Shown here: one piece after another, positions 7,716 through 15,097 of the stretch
Numbering within the stretch: the first letter of the stretch is position 1
How the letters are laid out: every line of letters begins with the position of its first letter
NCBI GenBank assembly: GCA_964535025.1
Contig: CAZHRW010000004.1
Span: 1 to 32,727, forward strand
Reading direction: 5' to 3'
Source of the DNA: JAAYZK01 sp964535025
GTDB lineage: Bacteria > Planctomycetota > Phycisphaerae > SM23-33 > FEN-1343
DNA length: 32,727 nucleotides
Program-made: the position numbers and the translations under genes
The notes under the pieces: model-generated
Told to the model about the DNA's origin: nothing
Seen by the model: only the letters and a program-made list of their open reading frames with translations
The model's database searches: none

Positions 7716-8714
7716 ATGAGCAAGCGACCCGCCTCTGACAGTCCCGCCGCCCAGCGTCCGCGCCGTCTCGGCCGCGGGTTGGCCAGCCTGATGGCCAATA
7801 CGAAGCTGGAGGCCGAGGCGCCTGATGAAACCACAGCCGCCGCGACGGCGCCGGGGCATTACGAACCGGTCCGCCCGCCGGCGGAGGCCTCGCCGGCCGA
7901 CGGCGCGCCGCTGAGCGTCCCGGTCGCGTCGATCCGCCCCAACCCCTTTCAGCCCCGCCGGGCGTTCGACGAGGAGGCGCTGGCCGAGCTGACCGACAGC
8001 ATCCGCCGCCAGGGGCTGCTCCAGCCGCTGCTGGTCGTCGGCGACGGCGACGGCTACCTCCTGGTCGCCGGGGAACGCCGCCTCCGCGCCGCCAAGGCCG
8101 CGGGGCTGACCGAGGTCCCCTGCCTCCGCCGCGAGGCGACGCGGGAGCAGATGCTCCAGTGGGCGCTGACCGAGAACATCCAACGCAGCGACCTGAACAT
8201 CATCGACCGCGCGACGGCCTTCCGCGACTACATGGACCGCTTCGGCCTCACGCAGGCCGAGCTGGCCGCTCACCTGAGCCTCCCGCGGTCTACAATCGCT
8301 AACACTCTGCGATTACTTGACTTATGTGACGCTGTTCGGCGGCATCTCGCCGAGGGCGTGCTGTCGTTCGGCCACGGGAAGGTTCTGGCGGCCCTGGCCG
8401 GGCGCGAGGGCGACCAGCGGCGGCTGGCGCGCCTGGCCGTCGAGTCGGGCCTGTCGGTCCGCCACCTCGAACAGCTCGTCGCCCGGACGATCAACAAACC
8501 CGACGGCGCGTCGGACGCCGCCCCCCCGCCGCCGCCGACCGCCAAGAGCGACTACATCCGCGACGTCGAACGCCAACTCGCCCGCGTGGTCGGCTCGAAG
8601 GTGACCATCCGCCCCAAGGGCAAGCGCCCCGCCGGCCGCATCGTCCTGGAGTACAACTCGCTGGATGATTTCGACCGCATCCTGGATCTCCTGGGCGTGA
8701 AGCTGGAAAGCTGA
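7716..8714 (+). CDS. parB: Chromosome-partitioning protein ParB (CTPase/parS-binding)
   Basis: ParB loads onto parS, slides as a CTP-dependent clamp and stimulates ParA to segregate origins. The 332-residue protein shows the ParA-contact peptide LGRGLASLM (residues 18-26), NPFQPRR (76-82), the CTP-binding motifs GERRLRA (119-125) and ENIQRSDLN (153-161), and the parS-reading HTH TQAELAAHLSLPRSTIANTL (about 179-198). A C-terminal dimerisation region follows (about 275-332). ATG at 7716 is chosen for its AAGGAG 8 nt upstream and the good family N-terminus. An in-frame extension to 7644 would run through parS site 2 and is unlikely. No parA is adjacent in this window, although the ParA-contact peptide is kept. 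Confidence 0.96.
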   Translation: MSKRPASDSPAAQRPRRLGRGLASLMANTKLEAEAPDETTAAATAPGHYEPVRPPAEASPADGAPLSVPVASIRPNPFQPRRAFDEEALAELTDSIRRQGLLQPLLVVGDGDGYLLVAGERRLRAAKAAGLTEVPCLRREATREQMLQWALTENIQRSDLNIIDRATAFRDYMDRFGLTQAELAAHLSLPRSTIANTLRLLDLCDAVRRHLAEGVLSFGHGKVLAALAGREGDQRRLARLAVESGLSVRHLEQLVARTINKPDGASDAAPPPPPTAKSDYIRDVERQLARVVGSKVTIRPKGKRPAGRIVLEYNSLDDFDRILDLLGVKLES

Positions 8715-8890
8715 CATGGCCTGGGGAGCTGACGACGCCTTCGTAATCCGTCCCCGTTAGGGCATGACCGGCCGCCGCCGCGTCCCGGCCGGATGCGGGC
8801 CGACGGGGCCACTGCAAGTTCTGCTTTTACAGACCGTAACACCCTATCCACTTTCTGCGCTGTCCGGGGGGGGTTGCGGGGCGAGTCCAC

Positions 8891-8919
8891 TCAAGTTCCC
8901 CGGGCGAATGGGCCGATAA
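8891..8919 (+). promoter_or_regulatory. Candidate sigma28 (FliA)-type promoter before the pseudo-receiver gene
   Basis: GCCGATAA (8912-8919) is identical to the E. coli sigma28 -10 consensus. Upstream TCAAGTTC (8891-8898) resembles the -35 TAAAGTTT at six of eight positions, but the spacer is 13 bp instead of 11. It lies 53 bp before the GTG at 8973. The spacing makes the call tentative. Confidence 0.3.
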
Positions 8920-8972
8920 CCTCACCGGACACCGTTCCTCTGAAGGCGGGGGCGCCGCGTAAGGAGCATGCC

Positions 8973-9380
8973 GTGTCGCTGAAAGTGCTGATCTGCGATA
9001 CCGACCACCGTTTCGTCGAACGCGCCACCCGTTTCCTCGGCCGTCACGGCCACCAGGTGCTCATCGAGCCGCTGATCGACGATGTGTTCGAGGGCGTGCG
9101 GCGGTGGCGGCCGGACGTGCTCGTCCTGGCCAGCGAGGCGGTCTACCCCGACCACGGGGAGGTCCTCAAGCAGATCAACCAACTGCCCCGCCGTCCGGCG
9201 ATCCTCCTGACCGGCCAGCTCGATCGCTTCGACGCCGCCTGGCGGGTGTGGCGGCAGGGCGGCGACGAGCTGCTGCTCAAGCCCATCCTGCACGCCTGGG
9301 AACTCCACACGGCGATCATCTCGGCCCTCGAGTGTGCCGCGCCCGAAATCGCCGGCCCCTCGGCGGCCGCGACGGCCTGA
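8973..9380 (+). CDS. Degenerate receiver-domain protein (pseudo-receiver)
   Basis: A 135-residue stand-alone response-regulator receiver fold. The acidic patch (D9 and D11 in ICDTDHRF), the conserved Thr (T80 in AILLTGQ) and Lys (K103 in LLLKPI) are kept. The phosphoacceptor strand reads RPDVLVLASEAV, with Ala53 where Asp should be, so ordinary phosphorylation is unlikely. Start is GTG 8973, with AAGGAG 6 nt upstream; the open frame to 8793 has no family character. A short Ala-rich tail follows residue 120. There is no output domain or adjacent kinase. It could act by protein binding, as atypical receivers do, or respond to a different signal. A sigma28-like -10 upstream hints at a motility link, but that is weak. 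Confidence 0.75.
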   Translation: MSLKVLICDTDHRFVERATRFLGRHGHQVLIEPLIDDVFEGVRRWRPDVLVLASEAVYPDHGEVLKQINQLPRRPAILLTGQLDRFDAAWRVWRQGGDELLLKPILHAWELHTAIISALECAAPEIAGPSAAATA

Positions 9381-9403
9381 CGTCGCCCCACGTTGACGGC
9401 GGG

Positions 9404-9409
9404 TATACT
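9404..9409 (+). promoter_or_regulatory. Candidate -10 element for the rubrerythrin gene
   Basis: TATACT (five of six) stands in the short gap after the pseudo-receiver stop, 102 nt before the rubrerythrin ATG. No -35 at normal distance is convincing; TTGACG at 9393-9398 is far too close. Confidence 0.3.
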
Positions 9410-9423
9410 ATTCCCCTGGACGC

Positions 9424-9461
9424 GGCGCAGGCTGTCTGCCAACGCAGGGCCGACCTGCGCC
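9424..9461 (+). other. Structured leader (nested stem) before the rubrerythrin gene
   Basis: GGCGCAGG (9424-9431) pairs perfectly with CCTGCGCC (9454-9461), and an inner CTGC/GCAG pair fits inside. It would lie in the 5' leader if transcription starts after 9409. GC-rich sequence forms stems easily, so function is uncertain. Confidence 0.25.
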
Positions 9462-9511
9462 TGCGGTGGGCCCCTTGAAGCCGTGGGCCAACGCGGCCGA
9501 GGACACAAACC

Positions 9512-9994
9512 ATGGTATTCAGCGCGCACGAGATCTTCGAGATCGCCATCCAGATCGAACGCAACGGGGCCGCCTTCTACCGGCGCGCCGCCACGATCGC
9601 GCCCGACGAGGCCAGCCGCGAGCTGCTGGTGAGCCTGGCGGAGATGGAGGATGACCACGAGACCACCTTCACCGCCATGCGCGACGCCGCGGCCGACGAC
9701 GCGGAGGCGGCCGACGCGGAGATGCTCGCCACCGTCCGCGCCATGGCCGACAACCACGTGTTCGACACGGGCATGGACCCCGAGGCGATCCTCACCGGCG
9801 ACGAGACCCTCGACGAGATCCTTTCGACCGCCATCGGCCTGGAGAAGGAATCGATCGTGTACTACACCGCGTTGAAGGAAATCGTCGCCGGCGCCGAGAC
9901 CCGCCGGCAGGTCCAGGCGATCATCCTGGAGGAAATGGATCACATCGCCGACCTGAGCGGCCGGCAGCAGGCCGTGCGAAACAGCGGCGGGTAA
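9512..9994 (+). CDS. Rubrerythrin-like diiron protein (ferritin-like domain only)
   Basis: A 160-residue four-helix ferritin-like protein. The expected diiron ligands are present as two E/ExxH sets: E16 (IQIERNG) with E46 and H49 (EMEDDHE), and E113 (LEKESIVYY) with E141 and H144 (EEMDH). The C-terminal rubredoxin-type FeS4 domain of classical rubrerythrins is absent. Such proteins reduce hydrogen peroxide, usually taking electrons from rubredoxin. Two rubredoxin genes lie at the far end of the following Nqr block, so they are plausible partners. ATG 9512 has GAGGA 8 nt upstream. It is followed after 114 bp by nqrB, which has its own weak promoter candidate. A general ferritin-like storage or sensing role is the alternative. 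Confidence 0.88.
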   Translation: MVFSAHEIFEIAIQIERNGAAFYRRAATIAPDEASRELLVSLAEMEDDHETTFTAMRDAAADDAEAADAEMLATVRAMADNHVFDTGMDPEAILTGDETLDEILSTAIGLEKESIVYYTALKEIVAGAETRRQVQAIILEEMDHIADLSGRQQAVRNSGG

Positions 9995-10009
9995 CGCGGC
10001 GCCTTAAGT

Positions 10010-10039
10010 CTGAAAGTCCATCGCCGGAGACTGTAAACT
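10010..10039 (+). promoter_or_regulatory. Candidate promoter of the nqr-rubredoxin operon
   Basis: CTGAAA (10010-10015), an 18-bp spacer and TAAACT (10034-10039) each match four of six sigma70 consensus bases. It is the only A/T-rich spot between the rubrerythrin stop and nqrB. Read-through from rubrerythrin is equally possible. Confidence 0.35.
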
Positions 10040-10108
10040 GCTGTTGTTTGGGTTTGGGAGCTTAGGACCGGGCCCGGCGCCGGCGTGGGTGGGGGATGAG
10101 GACCGACG

Positions 10109-11278
10109 ATGGCGATGTCGAAATGGTTGCGACGACAGAAGCCCATTCGCAGGGTGCTGCTGGCGCTGGTGCCCCCCGTGGCGGGGGGGGTGTACTTCTT
10201 CGGCTGGCGGTCGCTGGCGATGGTGCTGGCGGCGTGCGGGGTGGGGTACGTGTTCGAGTGGATCTTCTGCCGCCGTCGCGGCGAGCCGGTCAGCGAGGCG
10301 GTGTTCGTCACCGGCGTGCTGTACGCCCTGGTTCTGCCGCCCACGGTCGGCTGGCACGTGGTCCTGATCGGCATGGCCGTGGCGGTCATCCTGGCCAAGG
10401 AGGTGTTCGGGGGGTTCGGGCGGAACATCTTCAACCCGGCCATTGCCGGGCGGGCGTTCGTATACGTGTCGTTCGCCGCGGCGATGACGGCGACGTGGGC
10501 GCCGAACGTTTACGACCTGCCCGACACGGCGTGGTACGGCGCGCTGGACCGCTGGTCGACCGGGCGGGTCACGGCCGAGGAAGCCGCGGCCTTGCAGGCT
10601 GAAAATCAGCGCGAGGAGGCGCGGGCCGCGTGGCTGGACCCCCGCTGGCGCATCTGGGAAGGCCGGCAGACCCTTCACGCCACCACGGGCGCCACGCCCC
10701 TGGGCGAGACCAAGGGCAAGCAACTGACGATCGAGCAGTTCAAGGCCACCGATCAGCCGTCCGAGAAGATCGAGCGGGCCGTCGAGATCGTCGAGGAAGA
10801 TCGCCTGAGCATCACGGCGCTGCTGCTGGGCACGACGGCCGGGACGATGGGTGTGACCAGCGCGCTGCTGATTCTGGTGGGGGGGGTGTACCTGTACTGG
10901 ACGAAAACCGCCAGCCGCACCATCATCCTGTCGGTGATCATCTCCTGCGCGGTGGTCAGTCAACTGCTGGCCCTGCTGGGCGTCCGCCCCTCCGGCGACG
11001 CGGTGCGGACGGTGCTGAGCGGCGGCTTTCTGCTGGGGGCGTTTTTCATGGCCACCGACCCGGTCAGCTCGCCCAAGACCGAGGCGGGGCGGATCCTCTA
11101 CGGCTCGATCATCGGCTCGCTGCGGGTGATCATCCAGAACTTCTCGGCCTTCAACGGGGGCCTGATGTTCGCGATTCTCATCGGCAACATGTTCGCCCCC
11201 AGCCTCGACGCGGCGGTCAAGGCCCGCAAGGCCGCCCGGGCCGCCCGCGCCGCCGCAACGGCGGGGGAGGCGGCATGA
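10109..11278 (+). CDS. nqrB: Na+-translocating NADH oxidoreductase subunit NqrB (NqrB/RnfD family)
   Basis: A 389-residue membrane subunit (V. cholerae NqrB about 415) with hydrophobic segments near residues 15-50, 62-100, 215-300 and 305-365. FGGFGRNIFNPAIAGRAFV (about 100-118) and FFMATDPVSSPKT are typical of NqrB/RnfD. Covalent FMN should attach to Thr196 in TTGATPLGE; the Asp that normally stands three residues before the Ser/Thr of this motif is His190. The subunit carries FMN and riboflavin and takes part in ion translocation. It is the first Nqr gene present: nqrA, which normally precedes it, is missing. The stop overlaps the nqrC start (ATGA). The ATG is supported by GAGGA upstream. 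RnfD is the alternative, but the other subunits decide for Nqr. Confidence 0.92.
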   Translation: MAMSKWLRRQKPIRRVLLALVPPVAGGVYFFGWRSLAMVLAACGVGYVFEWIFCRRRGEPVSEAVFVTGVLYALVLPPTVGWHVVLIGMAVAVILAKEVFGGFGRNIFNPAIAGRAFVYVSFAAAMTATWAPNVYDLPDTAWYGALDRWSTGRVTAEEAAALQAENQREEARAAWLDPRWRIWEGRQTLHATTGATPLGETKGKQLTIEQFKATDQPSEKIERAVEIVEEDRLSITALLLGTTAGTMGVTSALLILVGGVYLYWTKTASRTIILSVIISCAVVSQLLALLGVRPSGDAVRTVLSGGFLLGAFFMATDPVSSPKTEAGRILYGSIIGSLRVIIQNFSAFNGGLMFAILIGNMFAPSLDAAVKARKAARAARAAATAGEAA

Positions 11279-11925
11279 GCCTCACGGAGAAACCCTGGTA
11301 CCCCGAGGTCTACATGTTCGCCGTCACGGCGATCTTCAGCGGGATCCTCATCGGCTTCTCGGCCCTGACGCAGCCGCGGGTCGAGCGCAACGAGCAGATC
11401 TTCCTCCAGCGGGCCGTCCTGGTCGCGGTGGCCGCCGCGCAGGAGCAGACGCCCTCGGCGGAGATCTCGCGGCGCTACGAGCAGCGCGTGCGGCCGGTCA
11501 AGCGCGACCCGCGGGGGCCCGACGAGGCGGGCAACGTCATCGAGTACCAGCTCCTCGACGCCGAGACCGGGGCGATCGAGGCGATCGGCGTGCCCTTCGG
11601 CGGCCAGGGCTACTGGGACGAGATCCGCGGCGTGGTCGGGGTCGAGCCGGACCGGCGGACGGTGACGGGGATCTACTTCTACCAGCAGAACGAAACGCCC
11701 GGGCTCGGCGGGGAGATCGTCACCGAATCGTGGCGTTCGCAGTTCGCCGGTAAGGTCTTAACGGTCGGCGAGGAACCCCTTGGGATCGTCCAGGCGGGTC
11801 AGGAGGTCGGCGACGACGAGGTCCAGGCGGTGACGGGCGCGACGCAGACGTCCATCCGCCTGGAGCGGATGCTCAATGAGGATCTGGGCGCCTGGCAGGC
11901 GGCGACGGTGGAGGCTGCGCAATGA
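11275..11925 (+). CDS. nqrC: Nqr subunit NqrC (FMN-binding, NqrC/RnfG family)
   Basis: A 216-residue protein (V. cholerae about 257) with one N-terminal membrane anchor (about residues 12-31) and an extracytoplasmic FMN-binding domain. NETPGLGGEI (139-148) and the flavinylation motif TGATQTS (187-193, FMN on Thr190) are present. The preceding residue that is usually Asp (as in DxxSGAT) is Gln184. NqrC passes electrons between NqrB/D/E and the rest of the pump. It overlaps nqrB upstream and nqrD downstream by four bases each, so these genes are translationally coupled. Confidence 0.93.
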   Translation: MSLTEKPWYPEVYMFAVTAIFSGILIGFSALTQPRVERNEQIFLQRAVLVAVAAAQEQTPSAEISRRYEQRVRPVKRDPRGPDEAGNVIEYQLLDAETGAIEAIGVPFGGQGYWDEIRGVVGVEPDRRTVTGIYFYQQNETPGLGGEIVTESWRSQFAGKVLTVGEEPLGIVQAGQEVGDDEVQAVTGATQTSIRLERMLNEDLGAWQAATVEAAQ

Positions 11926-12557
11926 ACGGCTCGGGCCAATCGACCTCTTCGGCGTCGTTGATGATCCGCGGGTTGTGGCACGACAACGCGATCGTCCGGC
12001 AGGTGCTGGGCATCTGCTCGACGCTGGCGGTGACCAACCGCGTGCTCAACACGATGGTGATGTGCGTGGCCCTGGTGGCCAGCCTGGGGTTGAGCAGTTG
12101 GACCGTGTCGATGCTGCGCCGCCTGACGCCCCGGTCGATCCGCATGATGGTCGAGACGCTCATCATCGCGTTCTACGTCATCCTGTTCGACCGCTTCCTG
12201 CAGGCGTACTGGCCGGACATGAGCCGCCAGCTCGGCCCGTACGTGGGGCTGATCATCACCAACTGCATCATCCTCGGCCGGATCGAGGCGTTCGCCAACG
12301 CCAAGCCGCCGCTGCCGTCGCTGGTCGACGGGATCGCCAACGGGTTGGGCTATACCATGGTGCTGCTGATCGTCGCGACGCTGCGGGAAGTGATGGGGAT
12401 GGGCACGTTCCTGGGCGTCGAGGTGCCGCTGTTCTCCGGGCCGCTGTGGGACCGCTGGCTGCTGCTGGTGATGCCGCCGGGGGCGTTTTTCACGCTGGCG
12501 ATGGTGATCTGGGGGTTCAGACAGATCGGGCTGATGCAGCGGGAGGAGGCGGGCTGA
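11922..12557 (+). CDS. nqrD: Nqr subunit NqrD
   Basis: A 211-residue integral membrane protein of almost exactly the usual length (210), with about six membrane segments. Diagnostic stretches include VRQVLGICSTLAVTNRV and LGPYVGLIITNCIILGR, followed by EAFANAKPPLPSLVDGIANG. The Q-V-L-G-I-C start and the PPLPS-DG motif fit NqrD better than RnfE. NqrD and NqrE form the antiparallel core that holds the intramembrane iron site. It starts with ATG inside the nqrC stop and overlaps nqrE by one base (TGATG). Confidence 0.95.
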   Translation: MNGSGQSTSSASLMIRGLWHDNAIVRQVLGICSTLAVTNRVLNTMVMCVALVASLGLSSWTVSMLRRLTPRSIRMMVETLIIAFYVILFDRFLQAYWPDMSRQLGPYVGLIITNCIILGRIEAFANAKPPLPSLVDGIANGLGYTMVLLIVATLREVMGMGTFLGVEVPLFSGPLWDRWLLLVMPPGAFFTLAMVIWGFRQIGLMQREEAG

Positions 12558-13162
12558 TGGGGTACGACTCGACGGCGCTGAACATCCTGGTGATCACGTT
12601 TTCGGCGGTGTTCACCAGCAACATCGTGCTGACGCTGTTTCTCGGGCTCTGCCCGTTCATCGCCGTCTCGCGGGAGCTCAAGACCGCCGCGGGGATGGGC
12701 GGGGCGGTCATTTTCGTGCTGTTCTGCACGGCGATCCTCAACTGGATGATCTATCACTGGATCCTCGTCCCGCGAGAGCTCCAGTCGCTTCGGTTCATCG
12801 TGTTCATCGTGACGATCGCGGCGTTCGTGCAGTTCGTGGAGATGATCATCGACCGCTACAGCCCGACGCTCTATCAGGCGCTGGGGATCTTCCTGCCCTT
12901 GATCACCGTCAACTGCGCGATCCTGGGCGCGTCGCTGTTCATGATCATCCGCGAGTACTCGCTGCTGGAGACGGTCGGCTGGGGCCTCGGCAGCGGGGTC
13001 GGCTGGGCGATGGCGATCGTCGCGATGGCCGGCATCCGCAGCCGCCTGGCCAACAGCCGGATCCCCCGCGGGCTGCAGGGGCCGGGCATCACGCTGATCA
13101 TCGCCGGGTTCATGGCCCTGGCGTTCATCGGCTTCACCGGCATCTTCCAGACCGCGAGATAG
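12557..13162 (+). CDS. nqrE: Nqr subunit NqrE
   Basis: A 201-residue six-helix membrane protein (usual length about 198). Family marks are NIVLTLFLGLCPFIAVSREL, the repeat-related LGIFLPLITVNCAILGASLF with its conserved Cys, and GLGSGVGWAMAIVAMAGIR. The two Cys positions in symmetric helices (LGLCPF and VNCAIL) match those bridging the NqrD/E iron site. The start overlaps the nqrD stop. After its stop comes a 131-bp gap with a palindromic repeat before nqrF, the only long gap in the nqr gene run. Confidence 0.95.
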   Translation: MGYDSTALNILVITFSAVFTSNIVLTLFLGLCPFIAVSRELKTAAGMGGAVIFVLFCTAILNWMIYHWILVPRELQSLRFIVFIVTIAAFVQFVEMIIDRYSPTLYQALGIFLPLITVNCAILGASLFMIIREYSLLETVGWGLGSGVGWAMAIVAMAGIRSRLANSRIPRGLQGPGITLIIAGFMALAFIGFTGIFQTAR

Positions 13163-13228
13163 CGCAAGCCGGAGATGCCGCCGTGTGCCGTGCGTCGGTT
13201 CGCTGTGTGTGGCCGTTTTGCCGCTTCG

Positions 13229-13283
13229 GACCTGCCTGCCGGCAGGCAGGTCTGTTTCGAATTTCGAGCTTCGGATTTAGGGT
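13229..13283 (+). repeat. Palindromic repeat element inside the nqr operon
   Basis: GACCTGCCTGCC|GGCAGGCAGGTC (13229-13252) is a perfect 24-bp palindrome. It is followed by an A/T-richer tail with TTCGAATTTCGAGCTTCGGATTTAG (split: TTCGAATTTCGAGC near 13256-13269, then TTCGGATTTAG). The composition differs from the flanking genes. It resembles dispersed CCTGCCTGCCGGCAGGCAGG/TTCGAATTTCG intergenic repeats seen in several uncultured phyla, from memory. It fills the nqrE-nqrF gap. Confidence 0.7.
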
Positions 13284-13293
13284 TGATCGGCCG

Positions 13294-14394
13294 ATGGGTG
13301 ACGCACTCGTATCGATCCTGATCATCAGCGGTCTGGCCGCCGCGTGGGCGGCGCTGCTGGTGCTGGTGCGCCAGTACGTGATCCGCTACGGTAACGTGAC
13401 CATCACCATCAACGATGAGGCGCCCATCACCGTCGAGGGCGGCTCGTCGCTGCTGGTGGCGCTGACCGACCGGAAGATCTTCATCCCCAGCGCGTGCGGC
13501 GGGCGGGGCACGTGCGCGTACTGCAAGGTGAAGGTCCTCGATGGCGGCGGGCCCGTCTCGCCGACCGAAACGCCCTTCCTCTCGCCGGCCGAGCTGGCCG
13601 ACGGGACCCGCCTGTCGTGCCAGGTGAAGCTCCGCGAGCCGATCCGCATCGAGATCCCCGCCGAGCTGCTGGCGGTCAAGGAGTACGAGGCGGTCGTCGA
13701 CGCCATCACCGACCTGACCTACGACATCAAGCGGTTCCGTTTCCGCCTGGTCGATCCGCAGCGGATCGAGTTCATCCCCGGCCAGTACGTTCAACTGTTC
13801 ACCCCGCGCTACAAGGGCAGCAACGAGGAGGTCTACCGGGCTTATTCGATCGCCTCCGACCCCGGCGACCGGACCGCCATCGAGCTGATCATCCGCCGCG
13901 TGCCCAACGGGATCTGCACGACCTACTGCTTCGATTACCTCCGAGAGGGCGACACGGTCCGCTTCAACGGGCCGTACGGCGAGTTCGGCCTCCGCGACAG
14001 CGACGCGGAGATCCTCTTCATCGCCGGCGGGTCGGGCATGGCGCCCATCGCCTGCATCCTCCACCACATGCGCAATACCGGCAGCACCCGCAAGGCGACC
14101 TACTTCTTCGGCGGCAACACCGTGCGCGATATGTTCATGGCCGACGAGATGGCCCGGTTCGAGCGCGACCTGCCCAACTTCACGTACGTCCCCGTCGTCG
14201 CCCGCGCCGACGAAGGCGACGGCTGGGAGGGCGAGACGGGCCTGGTGACCGAGGTGGTCGACCGCCACGTCGGGTCCGACTCGGCCGCCGAGGCCTACCT
14301 GTGCGGCTCGCCGGGGATGATCGACGCATCCATCAAGGTTCTGCAGGCCCACGGGATACCCGACGAGCGGATCTTCTACGACAAGTTCTCCTGA
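13294..14394 (+). CDS. nqrF: Nqr subunit NqrF (NADH dehydrogenase, 2Fe-2S and FAD)
   Basis: A 366-residue protein (Vibrio about 408) that oxidises NADH and feeds electrons to the pump. It has an N-terminal membrane helix (residues 5-26) and a 2Fe-2S ferredoxin domain with C68, C74, C77 and C109 (ACGGRGTCAYC; LSCQ). A ferredoxin-reductase part follows, with FAD motif YRAYSIAS (181-188), the NAD-binding IAGGSGMAPI (243-252) and a C-terminal aromatic (FYDKFS). The shorter length appears to come from reduced loops in the reductase part. ATG 13294 is used; the open frame upstream runs through the palindromic repeat and is unlikely to be translated. The ribosome site is weak (AGGG), so expression may depend on read-through from nqrE. 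Confidence 0.95.
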   Translation: MGDALVSILIISGLAAAWAALLVLVRQYVIRYGNVTITINDEAPITVEGGSSLLVALTDRKIFIPSACGGRGTCAYCKVKVLDGGGPVSPTETPFLSPAELADGTRLSCQVKLREPIRIEIPAELLAVKEYEAVVDAITDLTYDIKRFRFRLVDPQRIEFIPGQYVQLFTPRYKGSNEEVYRAYSIASDPGDRTAIELIIRRVPNGICTTYCFDYLREGDTVRFNGPYGEFGLRDSDAEILFIAGGSGMAPIACILHHMRNTGSTRKATYFFGGNTVRDMFMADEMARFERDLPNFTYVPVVARADEGDGWEGETGLVTEVVDRHVGSDSAAEAYLCGSPGMIDASIKVLQAHGIPDERIFYDKFS

Positions 14395-14411
14395 CGGGGG
14401 GCGAGGCAGCG

Positions 14412-14864
14412 ATGAAACGACCGCCCAAGATGCAGAAACTCGAAGATCTCCTGCGATCCAGCCAATTGGTCGCCGGCGGCTTCCTCGGCCACGACACGCG
14501 ACCGGTCGAGGAGATCATCGAGGCCGACGCCGCCACGCTCGAACGGCTCGGCGTCCAGCCGGCCGACCTCGGGCGGCGGATGGCCGAGTTGACCCGCATC
14601 GCCCGCGCCGGCCTGGGCAGCTTCGTCGACGCCGGCGAACACCTCGAGGTCGCCTGCGACGATAACCGCGGCGTGATCGTCTGCCCGTGGGGCGACGGGA
14701 CCCGCCACCACAAAACCATCACCACCGCCCGACGCACCGACACCGACCAAACCGTCCGCTGGTCGGACCTGTCGGCCCACCTGATCGCCCAGCACGGGTT
14801 CTTCCAGGGCCGAGGGTCACCCTTCCGCATCGAGCCGCGGGAACTGGTCGAGGTGATCTTGTGA
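14412..14864 (+). CDS. Conserved cytoplasmic protein of unknown function in the nqr-rubredoxin operon
   Basis: A 150-residue soluble protein. Visible blocks are a basic N-terminus (MKRPPKMQKLEDLLRSS), a Gly-rich LVAGGFLGHD, an acidic helix around VEEIIEADAATLERLG, a central VACDDNRGVIVCPWGDG with two Cys 11 residues apart, and a C-terminal block RWSDLSAHLIAQHGFFQGRG followed by SPFRIEPREL. The last block looks strongly conserved in character (Trp, two His, Phe-Phe). No known cofactor motif is complete. It starts 17 bp after nqrF, and its stop overlaps the first rubredoxin start (GTGA). Co-expression with Nqr and rubredoxins is likely; a role in their assembly or electron transfer is a guess. 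The family is not identified. Confidence 0.8.
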   Translation: MKRPPKMQKLEDLLRSSQLVAGGFLGHDTRPVEEIIEADAATLERLGVQPADLGRRMAELTRIARAGLGSFVDAGEHLEVACDDNRGVIVCPWGDGTRHHKTITTARRTDTDQTVRWSDLSAHLIAQHGFFQGRGSPFRIEPRELVEVIL

Positions 14865-15097
14865 ATCGGCCGCCCAGACGCTATCCTGGTGGCGGTGAGC
14901 CCCCCGCGGCCGAGCCGGGCCAGTGGGTGTGCGGCGTCTGCGGGTATGTCTATACCCCGCGCCGCCACGGCGGGACGCCCTTCGAGGCCCTGCCGGGCGA
15001 TTGGCGCTGCCCCGGCTGCGGGCACCCGAAATCTGTGTTCATTCCGCGACCGCTGTCGCGGCAGAAAGGAAAGCTCGACGATGAAGTACGTCTGTGA
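14861..15097 (+). CDS. Rubredoxin with shortened loop
   Basis: A 78-residue protein with one rubredoxin FeS4 site: WVCGVCGYVYTP and WRCPGCGHPKSVF supply the four Cys. Only 22 residues separate the two CxxC units, against 29 in the neighbouring rubredoxin, so the GDPENG-type loop is deleted. A seven-residue deletion of this kind is known in the 45-aa rubredoxin of Desulfovibrio desulfuricans. A proline-rich N-terminal extension of about 20 residues and a charged tail are extra. It starts with GTG 14861, overlapping the previous stop, and its tail overlaps the next rubredoxin by 17 bp. Probable electron carrier for rubrerythrin or another acceptor. Confidence 0.9.
   Translation: MNRPPRRYPGGGEPPAAEPGQWVCGVCGYVYTPRRHGGTPFEALPGDWRCPGCGHPKSVFIPRPLSRQKGKLDDEVRL

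Noticed and set aside
10109..14394. Rnf complex instead of Nqr
   Set aside because: NqrF-type ferredoxin/FAD/NADH subunit present, RnfB and RnfC absent, and NqrD/NqrE-specific motifs fit better.
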